From positions 170,468 to 234,467 of the forward strand of contig NZ_QJTJ01000003.1 of NCBI RefSeq assembly GCF_003217295.1: a stretch of 64,000 nt of DNA, written 5' to 3'. The DNA comes from Ureibacillus chungkukjangi (GTDB taxonomy: Bacteria > Bacillota > Bacilli > Bacillales_A > Planococcaceae). The notes under the pieces are model-generated. The model did no database searches. It had not been told where the DNA came from and was given only the letters and a program-made list of their open reading frames with translations. Below are positions 42,511 to 49,898 of this stretch, one piece after another (within the stretch, counting starts at the first letter, position 1; each line of letters opens with the position of its first letter). A program made the position numbers and the translations under genes.

Positions 42511-43244
42511 CGACTATCCATCAAGCAAAACCGCTTGTTCATTGTATGACCAATTATGTTGTAGCGAATTTTACTGCCAATGGGTTACTTGCTATTGGTG
42601 CTTCCCCAGTTATGGCCGATGAGGTAGAGGAAGTAGCGGATATGGTCTCTATAGCAGGTGCTTTGCTTTTAAATATAGGCACCGTAAATACCCGTACGGC
42701 CAAAGCCATGCTTGTTGCCGGGAAAAAGGCAAATGAATGTGGAGTACCTGTCGTATTAGATCCTGTAGGAGTTGGCGCAACACCTTACCGTAAAAGTGTG
42801 GTTATGGAAATCCTCGATCAAGTAAAAATCAATGTGCTTCGCTGTAACGAAGGGGAGCTTGCTTCAATTTATGGCGTGTCTTGGGATTCTCGCGGAGTGG
42901 ATAGTGGCGAAGGTGATATGGATACAATCGAGGCTGCTAAAGAGGTGGCAAGGAAATATCAATGCATCGTTGTAGTGACAGGTGAAGTGGATTTTATTAC
43001 AGACGGGCAAGAGGTAACGCATGTGCATGGCGGAAATATTTTGGCAACCCGAGTAACTGGCACAGGCTGCTTGTTAAGTGCGATTTGTGCAGCAGTTTTA
43101 GCAGCGAGTAAACAACCGATGCTAGAGTTGGCCACTACACTAAAACAATATAAACAAGCAAGTGAGCAAAGCGGAGAAGAGCTGGGAGCATTCCAGATTA
43201 ATTTCATAAATGCACTTCAAAAAATGGCGGAGGGACATCAATGA
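42504..43244 (+). CDS. thiM: Hydroxyethylthiazole kinase
   Basis: Phosphorylates the thiazole moiety (HET) for thiamine salvage; ribokinase fold, 246 aa. LVHCMTNYVVANFTANGLLAIGASP is the family N-terminus (residues 11-35), DPVGVGATPYR lies near 86-96, and TGTGCLLSA carries the catalytic-site cysteine C189. ATG 42504 lies 7 bases after GGGGAGGGG; the longer frame from 42429 runs through the riboswitch terminator. The protein is somewhat shorter at the C-terminus than Bacillus ThiM. It is the first full gene of the riboswitch-controlled operon and overlaps thiD by four bases. Confidence 0.93.
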   Translation: MLTTIHQAKPLVHCMTNYVVANFTANGLLAIGASPVMADEVEEVADMVSIAGALLLNIGTVNTRTAKAMLVAGKKANECGVPVVLDPVGVGATPYRKSVVMEILDQVKINVLRCNEGELASIYGVSWDSRGVDSGEGDMDTIEAAKEVARKYQCIVVVTGEVDFITDGQEVTHVHGGNILATRVTGTGCLLSAICAAVLAASKQPMLELATTLKQYKQASEQSGEELGAFQINFINALQKMAEGHQ

Positions 43245-44065
43245 TTGCCTTAACAATAGCTGGTTCAGATTCTGGTGGCGGTGCGGGGATTCAGGCGGAT
43301 ATTAAAACGTTTCAGGAGCTTGAGGTATTTGGCACAACAGCAATTACGGCATTAACCGCCCAAAATACACTTGGTGTGTATGATGTCCTTGATGTAACCC
43401 CTGCATTTTTGAAGCAACAATTAGATGCAGTTTTAGCCGACTTTAATGTGAAAGCCATTAAAACAGGAATGCTATTTTCTGCTGAACTGATTGAGGTAGT
43501 TGCCAAAATTGTGGGTAAATATAAAAATATCCCCCTTGTTGTTGATCCGGTCATGATCGCTAAAGGGGGAGAGAGTTTATTGCAGGAACAGGCAGTTGAG
43601 GCTTTAAGAACTAAGCTGCTTCCTTTAACGCTTATTTGTACACCGAATATTCCAGAAGCAGAGGTCCTGACTGGAATGACTATTCATAACGAAAAAGATA
43701 TTGAGCAAGCAGCGAGAAAAATTCTAGGTATGGGTGTGCAGTATGTGGTGATGAAAGGCGGTCATTTGGACGGGGAATTTTCAACAGACACAGTTTATTG
43801 GACCGATGGTTACTTCACCATGAAGACGCCGCGTGTAGATACGAAGGACACACATGGCACAGGCTGTACATTTTCAGCAGCCATTACAGCGCAATTGGCA
43901 AAAGGATTATCGATTGAAGATGCCATTATTGAAGCGAAAAAATTTATACATTTAGCGATTTCTAATCCGTTATCCATTGGCCATGGACATGGACATGGCC
44001 CTACTAATCATTTTGCTTACAAGCGTACACTTGGAAATTGTGAGGTAATAGTCTATGAATCCTGA
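43241..44065 (+). CDS. thiD: Hydroxymethylpyrimidine/phosphomethylpyrimidine kinase
   Basis: Phosphorylates HMP and HMP-P for thiamine synthesis; 274 aa. The ribokinase-type start IAGSDSGGGAGIQADIKTF (6-24) and the anion-hole motif DTHGTGCTFSAA near 202-213 are intact. The His-rich stretch IGHGHGHGPTNHF near the C-terminus is usual for this family. ATGA overlap with thiM and an 11-base overlap with thiE show a tight operon. Confidence 0.94.
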   Translation: MIALTIAGSDSGGGAGIQADIKTFQELEVFGTTAITALTAQNTLGVYDVLDVTPAFLKQQLDAVLADFNVKAIKTGMLFSAELIEVVAKIVGKYKNIPLVVDPVMIAKGGESLLQEQAVEALRTKLLPLTLICTPNIPEAEVLTGMTIHNEKDIEQAARKILGMGVQYVVMKGGHLDGEFSTDTVYWTDGYFTMKTPRVDTKDTHGTGCTFSAAITAQLAKGLSIEDAIIEAKKFIHLAISNPLSIGHGHGHGPTNHFAYKRTLGNCEVIVYES

Positions 44066-44684
44066 TGTTTTGAATGTGTATTTTATCATGGGAACGGTAA
44101 ATTGCGTGGAGCCACCGCTAGATACTCTTGAACAGGCTCTGCAGGCAGGAATTACTTGCTTCCAATTCCGGGAAAAGGGAGAAGGGTGCTTAAACGGTGA
44201 AGCTTATGAGACGTTTGCACGTAACTGTCAAAAGCTATGTAAGGATTATGGAGTGCCGTTTATCGTTAATGATGACGTCGAGCTTGCATTAAAGCTTGAT
44301 GCAGATGGGATTCATGTCGGACAGGATGATTTGGCAATCACAGAATTCCGGGCACGGGCGGAAAATAAAATCATAGGTGTCTCTGTACATAACGAACAAG
44401 AGATGGAACTTGCTGTTCGAAGTGGTGCAGATTATGTGGGAATCGGTCCTATCTATCCAACGAAATCGAAGAAAGATGCAAAGCCCCCTGCTGGACTGGG
44501 ATTTTTGAAGAAGGTAAGAAGTCAGTATCCATCATTTCCGATTGTTGCGATTGGTGGGATCAACGAAATGAATGCCTCAGAAGTACGATTAGCGGGTGCT
44601 GATGGGATATCTGTCATTTCCGTAATTTGTGAAAGTTCAAATGTAGAGGGAACAATACAAAAACTTAGGGGGGCGCGGGGATGA
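44055..44684 (+). CDS. thiE: Thiamine-phosphate synthase
   Basis: Joins HMP-PP and thiazole phosphate; TIM barrel of 209 aa. Conserved segments are FQFREKG, VNDDVELALKLDADGIHVGQDD (as VNDDVELA and DGIHVGQDD), the phosphate-binding GIGPIYPTKSKKDA and VAIGGI. With ThiM and ThiD it makes a complete salvage route from HET and HMP to TMP. Start ATG 44055 overlaps thiD; the stop overlaps the next gene by four bases. Confidence 0.94.
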   Translation: MNPDVLNVYFIMGTVNCVEPPLDTLEQALQAGITCFQFREKGEGCLNGEAYETFARNCQKLCKDYGVPFIVNDDVELALKLDADGIHVGQDDLAITEFRARAENKIIGVSVHNEQEMELAVRSGADYVGIGPIYPTKSKKDAKPPAGLGFLKKVRSQYPSFPIVAIGGINEMNASEVRLAGADGISVISVICESSNVEGTIQKLRGARG

Positions 44685-45442
44685 AGCTACATGAACAGAC
44701 AGTGCTAATAACAGGGGCAAGCAGAGGTGTGGGAGAAGAGCTTGTGAGAGCATTTGCTAATGAAGGGGCAAATGTCATTGTTAACTATTATAAGAGTAAG
44801 GAAAAAGCGCAAGCCTTAGCAAAAGAGCTTGGGGATAGAGTTATTGCTTTGCAAGCCGATATACGGAACAAACAGGAAGTAATCCAAATGGTGGAAGCGG
44901 CAAAGCAGTATTTTCAAAAACCAGTTACGACGGTTGTTAATAATGCACTGATTGATTTTGAATTTAACCCACTTACACAAAAAAATGCCTTCGAACTAAG
45001 CTGGGCTGACTACAATAAGCAATTTGAAGGAACAATTCAAGGGGCACTTAATAGTATTCAAGTTTGTTTAAATGATATGAGAGAGCTAGGCTTTGGGCGG
45101 GTAGTTAATATTGGGACGAATCTTTTTCAAAATCCTGTGGTAGCCTACCATGAATATACTACAGCTAAAGCGGCATTACTTGGCTTTACTCGAAATATGG
45201 CAAAAGAGTTAGGCCCTTATGGAATTACGGTAAATATGATGTCTGGTGGTCTTTTAAAGCAAACAGATGCAAGTAAAGTCACAACAGCGGAAGTCTTTCA
45301 AATTATCGAATCCTCTACGCCCTTGCAAAAGGTGACAACACCCAAGGAATTAGCAGAGGTCGCCTTATTTTTTGCTTCTCCATGGGGACGAGCAATCACC
45401 GGTCAGAATCTCGTTGTAGATGGTGGCCTGGTGATGGATTAA
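44681..45442 (+). CDS. Short-chain dehydrogenase/reductase in the thi operon
   Basis: A 253-aa SDR, FabG-like in length. The nucleotide-binding TGASRGVG motif is at 11-18 and the catalytic pair is Y159 and K163 (YTTAK). Two positions are unusual: the NNAG structural motif reads NNAL (87-90), and the catalytic serine position, 13 residues before the tyrosine, is T146. ATG 44681 overlaps the thiE stop, so it should be under TPP control. A role in reducing an oxidised thiamine precursor is a guess from context; it could instead be an acyl or sugar reductase. Confidence 0.85.
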   Translation: MKLHEQTVLITGASRGVGEELVRAFANEGANVIVNYYKSKEKAQALAKELGDRVIALQADIRNKQEVIQMVEAAKQYFQKPVTTVVNNALIDFEFNPLTQKNAFELSWADYNKQFEGTIQGALNSIQVCLNDMRELGFGRVVNIGTNLFQNPVVAYHEYTTAKAALLGFTRNMAKELGPYGITVNMMSGGLLKQTDASKVTTAEVFQIIESSTPLQKVTTPKELAEVALFFASPWGRAITGQNLVVDGGLVMD

Positions 45443-45520
45443 AAAATCCAACAATAACTGAAACATTTTCTCCCCTCTTTGCGTATGGAAATACAGAATA
45501 TGTAAATGAGGAGGCGTTAG

Positions 45521-46123
45521 ATGGGTTCTTTAGATAAAGTAGAGCTTGCAAAAAGGGATTTGAAAAAAAAGCATCCAATAGAAAACTTTTTATTAAAACA
45601 TCAAAATAAACTAATGATAGCTGCAGGCATATATATTTTACTTTTCTTTGTTATGGCATTTATAAATCAAATAATTGGATTACTTATATTCGGACCTATT
45701 TTACTATTGGTTGTCATAATAGGCTTTATTCTAAATCTTATTATTTTTTATAGTAAGGTAGATACTTTGCGAGAGTTTATCTTCTCAAAAAAATTATTTC
45801 ATATAATTTTTATTTCTTCCATGATAGTGCTGGCACTATACTTAGGAAGGGAACAAATTTATGATCTCCCCAATTATGTGAAAAATAATTTTGAAGTTTA
45901 TGTTGGTAGCCCAACTGAAATTGAAATTCGTTACGGTGATAAGGGGAAAGCTAGATATAGTACTACTCACTTTATCCTTCAAAATGGAGAAGATGTTTTT
46001 TATCGAGGAAAAATTGAAGACCTGGATCCAACACATGAATACGAAATAGAGTATTTACCAAATAGCAAGGAAATCACCGAGATAAATAATCTAACAACGG
46101 GTGAAAAGTGGAGGCATCGTTAA
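45521..46123 (+). CDS. Membrane protein of unknown function
   Basis: A 200-aa protein I do not recognise. After a basic N-terminus there are three hydrophobic segments (about 31-50, 51-77 and 92-108), then a soluble domain of about 90 residues rich in charged and beta-forming residues. ATG 45521 follows GAGGAGG. It is 78 bases after the SDR gene with no terminator between, so it may be read from the thi operon, though codon use is more AT-rich than in the thi genes. It converges with the subtilisin gene. Confidence 0.7.
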   Translation: MGSLDKVELAKRDLKKKHPIENFLLKHQNKLMIAAGIYILLFFVMAFINQIIGLLIFGPILLLVVIIGFILNLIIFYSKVDTLREFIFSKKLFHIIFISSMIVLALYLGREQIYDLPNYVKNNFEVYVGSPTEIEIRYGDKGKARYSTTHFILQNGEDVFYRGKIEDLDPTHEYEIEYLPNSKEITEINNLTTGEKWRHR

Positions 46124-46168
46124 ATGTAATGTCTTTGGCTTGTTTACCTATCAAGACTTTAAACAAAT

Positions 46169-46200
46169 CTAGAGCACATCTCTTAGGAAATGTGCTCTAG
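46169..46200 (-). terminator. Hairpin between convergent genes
   Basis: CTAGAGCACAT (46169-46179) pairs perfectly with ATGTGCTCTAG (46190-46200). The U-richer side (ATTTGTTT) is on the minus strand, so it serves chiefly the subtilisin gene and may slow transcription from the left as well. Confidence 0.65.
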
Positions 46201-46230
46201 TAATTGTGCATCTATTGGATTTTCAACACT

Positions 46231-47205
46231 TTAAACTTTAGCCACAGTCATTAGCTCCTGAATTTTTTCAACTAAATTCAGAACGAGGAATCCATTCCCT
46301 TCAGAGCTTTTACGATTTCCTAATGGTAAAGTACGTTTAATAAGCTGGGCATAAATCTCTACCTCACTAAGAGATCGACCAAACTCCTTCTCACTCAAAA
46401 TAATCAGTAGTGCTACAGCTCCTGCAATATGAGGCGTAGCCATGGATGTGCCTGATAGAGAAGCATATTTGTTTCCTAAGTAAGTAGACATAACTTCTAC
46501 TCCAGGAGCCACCAAATCGATCTCTTCGTTGGTATTTGTAAATGGAGCAAGTGCCAAATTATTATCTACAGCCCCAACTTGAATGACTTCATTATATTTT
46601 CCAGGATAAGCATATTCAAAAGTGTCTTCACTATTATCGCCTTCGTTTCCAGCCGCGACAACAACAGAGATATCTTGGCTAACTGCCTTTTGGATGGCTT
46701 CATGCATTTCTGGTACATCCTCAGGACCGCCAAGAGACATAGAGATGACACGTACTCGTTCTTGCTCGGGTCCTCGCCACTCGATTGCATAGTTAATGGC
46801 GTTGATAATCCAATCATAATTACCTGCACCTTCTCCAGTTAATGCTTTTAAGCTTAGAATTTTGGCTTTAGGAGCAACTCCTACAACACCTTCATTATCT
46901 AAACTAGCGGCAATCGTGCCAGATACATGAGTACCATGCCCATTATTATCTTCAAATATATTAGGGTCTCCGTCATAATCGGAAGTAAAATTTCGTCCAT
47001 CGATGATTTGATCTTTGAGGTCGGGATGATCCGTGTCAATACCAGTATCAATTACTGCAATTACAATGCCTTCACCTTGATTGCTATCTTCCCAAATCGA
47101 AGCTGCTTCAACTAAATCTACCCCTTTTGGTATTTCGTTTGTGTTTTCTACAACCGACTCAACAGTGAAAGGAATTAATTTGACCTGTAATGGATTTTGA
47201 ATCAT
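46231..47205 (-). CDS. isp: Intracellular subtilisin-like serine protease
   Basis: S8 family protease of 324 aa with no signal peptide. The catalytic triad is D53 ([12 protein letters not shown]), H90 ([10 protein letters not shown]) and S254 ([11 protein letters not shown]), with oxyanion N187 in AAGNEGD. The N-terminal LIPF motif (10-13) corresponds to the LIPY/F inhibitory segment of intracellular subtilisins, which is cleaved to activate them. Expected role is protein turnover in stationary phase and sporulation. ATG 47205 follows GAAGGAG at a rather long 12 bases. Single-gene unit. Confidence 0.92.
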   Translation of the reverse strand: MIQNPLQVKLIPFTVESVVENTNEIPKGVDLVEAASIWEDSNQGEGIVIAVIDTGIDTDHPDLKDQIIDGRNFTSDYDGDPNIFEDNNGHGTHVSGTIAASLDNEGVVGVAPKAKILSLKALTGEGAGNYDWIINAINYAIEWRGPEQERVRVISMSLGGPEDVPEMHEAIQKAVSQDISVVVAAGNEGDNSEDTFEYAYPGKYNEVIQVGAVDNNLALAPFTNTNEEIDLVAPGVEVMSTYLGNKYASLSGTSMATPHIAGAVALLIILSEKEFGRSLSEVEIYAQLIKRTLPLGNRKSSEGNGFLVLNLVEKIQELMTVAKV

Positions 47206-47401
47206 TCTTCATCCGCTCCTTCTATTCAATTGGGAAGTTACTATAAAGTAATTAACTCCCTTGTTTATATAGGTTCAACAAATTATTCTCCATTCCTTCT
47301 GCAAAACAAAAGATAAGACTTTCGAACTCGTAAGCTTTAATAGTTGGGTTTTTTCTACTACAGGAGCTTTGTGCAGATGGTTTTGTTTGCTTACATAAAC
47401 A

Positions 47402-47428
47402 TGCTTAAGCGGATTTTGGGACATGATA
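47402..47428 (+). promoter_or_regulatory. Possible sigma-G promoter of the SASP gene
   Basis: CATGATA (47422-47428) fits the CATNNTA -10 of forespore sigma factors, with TGCTTA (47402-47407) as a weak -35 at 14 bases. SASP genes are sigma-G controlled, which supports the reading. Confidence 0.45.
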
Positions 47429-47449
47429 TAAACAAAGGAGGGAATAATT

Positions 47450-47704
47450 ATGGCGCGAAAAAATAAAATACTTGTACCAGAAGCTCGTCAAGGACTAGAT
47501 CAGTTGAAGGCAAAGGTAGCCGGCACTGCTGATCCAGAACAAGCTAAATACGAAATTGCACAAGAAGTAGGTGTCCCCTTAAAAGAAGGATATAATGGCA
47601 AGCTAACTTCTGAACAAGCAGGTAAAGTTGGCGGACGACTTGGCGGGAATATGGTAAAAGAGCTTGTAAGAATGGCTCAAGAAAATTTAAATAAAAATCA
47701 ATAA
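47450..47704 (+). CDS. Small acid-soluble spore protein, alpha/beta type
   Basis: DNA-binding protein that coats and protects spore DNA. The product is 84 aa with the GPR protease site KYEIA at 33-37 (cleavage after E35) and the second conserved block EQAGKVGGRLGGNMVKELV near 55-73. ATG 47450 follows AAAGGAGGG. Stand-alone gene with its own terminator; evidence that the organism sporulates. Confidence 0.96.
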   Translation: MARKNKILVPEARQGLDQLKAKVAGTADPEQAKYEIAQEVGVPLKEGYNGKLTSEQAGKVGGRLGGNMVKELVRMAQENLNKNQ

Positions 47705-47708
47705 AGAA

Positions 47709-47745
47709 AAAATCTCTCGCCATTTTTGGTGAGAGATTTTATTTG
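47709..47745 (+). terminator. Bidirectional terminator after the SASP gene
   Basis: AATCTCTC (47711-47718) pairs with GAGAGATT (47731-47738), with inner CCA/GG pairing. TTATTT follows on the plus strand and TTTTTTCTTTAT on the minus strand, so it also ends the GNAT/nitrilase unit. Confidence 0.8.
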
Positions 47746-47794
47746 AATTCTAACCCGGGAAATAAAATGCTAAAATAATTTCCTGAAATGATAG

Positions 47795-48484
47795 TTAAAA
47801 TGATGGTAATCCATTTTTAAATGGATTCTTCCATTCCATTAAAGTACCGTAATTTAAGGATTCCTCATCCTCCAAGTAATTTTCCACCACTGCTATTGGC
47901 AGACGTCCACATTTCAATAAGAATGAAATGACAGGGTCATATAATTCTCCACTAACTATTTTGTCTATATATTCCTGAGCTGAGAGCTGATGAGCGTTTT
48001 TGTGGTAACCTGGCATTCTACCACCGCCAAGCAAACGATCTAATCCCTTTTCGATCACAACATGGTACATTGCCTGCATCATGATTTTGCCTAGACCTAA
48101 AGAACGAAAGGCAGGTCGAACACTTATATCTACGATGTAGAGCGTATTACCGTTTGGATTATGATTTGTAATATAGCCGCCAGCTGTTGCTTCTTCCCAT
48201 GTATGGTTTGGATGTGCTGGGTCAAATAGTGTACAAACGCCCGTTAAGGAGCTGACAACGTTCCCATCGATTTCAATACACAAGGCACCTTCAGGAAACA
48301 ATGTAACATGATTGGTTAATTGCTCTTTATTCCACCACAGCTCAGAGGGGAAGGGTGGAGGAAAGCATTCCCTTTGAATATCGATTAATTCATCGAAATC
48401 TTTTTCTGTATAATTTCGCACCACAATTCGTACAGGTTCCCCATTATCAAATAATATTTGTTCACTTCGATACAAAGGTTTCAC
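47795..48484 (-). CDS. GNAT family N-acetyltransferase (YhcX N-terminal domain-like)
   Basis: A 229-aa acetyltransferase-fold protein. It matches what I remember of the N-terminal half of Bacillus YhcX: CFPPPFPSELWW, LFPEGALCIEI, TWEEATAGGYITNHNPNGNTLY (as ATAGGYITNHNPNG), and GGGRMPGYHK. The acetyl-CoA loop is RSLGLGKIM near residue 127. The first GTG (48484) lies inside GCGAGGTGA, so TTG 48475 is a plausible true start. It is 31 bases downstream of the nitrilase gene in the same unit. The acceptor substrate is unknown. Confidence 0.85.
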   Translation of the reverse strand: MKPLYRSEQILFDNGEPVRIVVRNYTEKDFDELIDIQRECFPPPFPSELWWNKEQLTNHVTLFPEGALCIEIDGNVVSSLTGVCTLFDPAHPNHTWEEATAGGYITNHNPNGNTLYIVDISVRPAFRSLGLGKIMMQAMYHVVIEKGLDRLLGGGRMPGYHKNAHQLSAQEYIDKIVSGELYDPVISFLLKCGRLPIAVVENYLEDEESLNYGTLMEWKNPFKNGLPSF

Positions 48485-48515
48485 CTCGCTTTCTATCGTT
48501 TATCCGTTCTAGCTT

Positions 48516-49373
48516 TTATGACCAATCTGTATAAAGGTCAGTGCGGCGATCTCTCCAAGTTGTAACAGAGCCCTTTTCGCGAACCTTTTCTAGTAGCTCG
48601 ATATCAAGATCGGCCGTTACGAGCATATCGTTGTTTATTTCTCCTTCAGCTAAAAGGCCTTTTGGAGGGAATGGCACATCGTTTGGTGTAATGATTGCTG
48701 CTTGACCGAAGTTTGCGCGCATGAAGTCAACAGTTGGTAGGGCACCGACTGTTCCAGTTAACACGACATATACTTGGTTTTCGATAGCGCGGGCATGGCT
48801 TGTATATCGAACGCGATGGAAGCCGTGACGGTCATCTGTACATGATGGACAGAAAATCACATCTGCTCCCTTAGCTTTTGCCATACGGACAATTTCCGGG
48901 AACTCGATATCATAGCAAGTCAAAATGGCAATGGTCCCTTTTTCTGTTTCAAAAACCTCTAAGCCCTCCCCGGCAGACATATTCCATTCATGAACTTCCG
49001 TAGGTGTGATATGTAGCTTTGCTTGTGTACCGACACGCCCATCCGGATAGAATAAATGCGCTGTATTACGAAGCTTCCCATCTACATTTACAACATGTGT
49101 ACCCGCAATAATATGGACATTATACTTTTCGGCAAGTTCAGTAAATAATTCGAGGTACTGGTCGGTAAAGGCTGGAAGATCATCAATAGTTAAGGATTTA
49201 CCACCTTCTCCTTTAATAGAAAGCAATTGCGTTGTAAAAAACTCCGGGAATAATATAAATTCCGTTTCAAATTCTAAAGCAGCCTTGATATAGTGCTCAC
49301 TTTGATGGGCAAAATCTTCAAAGGATTCGATTGTATGGAGATGATATTGAACAGCAGAAACTCGTAATTTCAT
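48516..49373 (-). CDS. Carbon-nitrogen hydrolase (nitrilase superfamily)
   Basis: Hydrolase of 285 aa with the nitrilase triad E44 (LFPEFF), K119 (QAKLHITP) and C153 (LTCYDIEFPE). ATG 49373 lies 6 bases after GAGGGG on the minus strand; a TTG two codons upstream has no room for a site. In Bacillus YhcX this domain is fused behind a GNAT domain; here it is a separate gene placed first. Substrate class (nitrile, amide or N-carbamoyl compound) cannot be read from the sequence. Confidence 0.9.
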   Translation of the reverse strand: MKLRVSAVQYHLHTIESFEDFAHQSEHYIKAALEFETEFILFPEFFTTQLLSIKGEGGKSLTIDDLPAFTDQYLELFTELAEKYNVHIIAGTHVVNVDGKLRNTAHLFYPDGRVGTQAKLHITPTEVHEWNMSAGEGLEVFETEKGTIAILTCYDIEFPEIVRMAKAKGADVIFCPSCTDDRHGFHRVRYTSHARAIENQVYVVLTGTVGALPTVDFMRANFGQAAIITPNDVPFPPKGLLAEGEINNDMLVTADLDIELLEKVREKGSVTTWRDRRTDLYTDWS

Positions 49374-49472
49374 AGACAACCCCTCTTTTATTTGTATTTG
49401 ATAGCTCTATTATAGAAAATTTTATCCCCAATGTATGCTAATACGCATTCGAAAAATCATCCGAGAAGGATA

Positions 49473-49510
49473 TTGTAATTGTGTATACTTATGTATACAA
49501 TTGTATACAA
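49473..49510 (+). promoter_or_regulatory. Promoter with overlapping GTATAC palindromes
   Basis: Two palindromes share a half-site: TGTATACTTATGTATACA (49482-49499, with a 4-base centre) and the perfect TGTATACAATTGTATACA (49492-49509). A possible promoter, TTGTAA (49473-49478), 17 bases and TACAAT (49496-49501), runs through them, so a bound dimeric repressor would block it. The pattern resembles GntR- or MarR-type operators; no such regulator is encoded next to it. Confidence 0.65.
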
Positions 49511-49524
49511 GAGGTGGTTTTTTT

Positions 49525-49827
49525 ATGATAAACGAAGAGAATAATGAGAACCGTGAAGAGCGAAAAGCTAGAAGGGAGCATCATGGTCGACATGGTAGAG
49601 GTCATCATGGCGCTAAAACGTTTAGACGCGGTAGAGCATTGGCGTTTTATGAAATATTAATCGTAAAGCGAGATACCTTAAAGCAACAATTAGACTCTCC
49701 CGAATTGCAATCCATTCAACAGGTGATTGCAGGTGAGTTAAAGGCAACAGAAGCAATTATGAATGATTTCAAAGCGGCCTTTGAATTAGATGAGATTTCT
49801 CATGTGGATGCCAAGAAGGAAGATTAA
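49525..49827 (+). CDS. Small His/Arg-rich protein upstream of an ABC exporter
   Basis: A 100-aa protein I do not recognise. Residues 1-40 are charged and disordered-looking, with a His/Gly/Arg cluster (REHHGRHGRGHHG, about 15-27); residues 45-90 look helical (RALAFYEILIVKRDTLKQQL region). No signal peptide, membrane segment or obvious helix-turn-helix. ATG 49525 follows GAGGTGG with 7 bases spacing; longer frames run through the operator. It lies 71 bases ahead of the exporter genes with no terminator, so a regulatory or metal-binding accessory role is possible. Confidence 0.7.
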   Translation: MINEENNENREERKARREHHGRHGRGHHGAKTFRRGRALAFYEILIVKRDTLKQQLDSPELQSIQQVIAGELKATEAIMNDFKAAFELDEISHVDAKKED

Positions 49828-49898
49828 AAGGCTTCTGAATTACTGACATTAAATCAAAATCTACTAAAAGAGTCATAGTGAAAGAGAGAAGGTACTAC

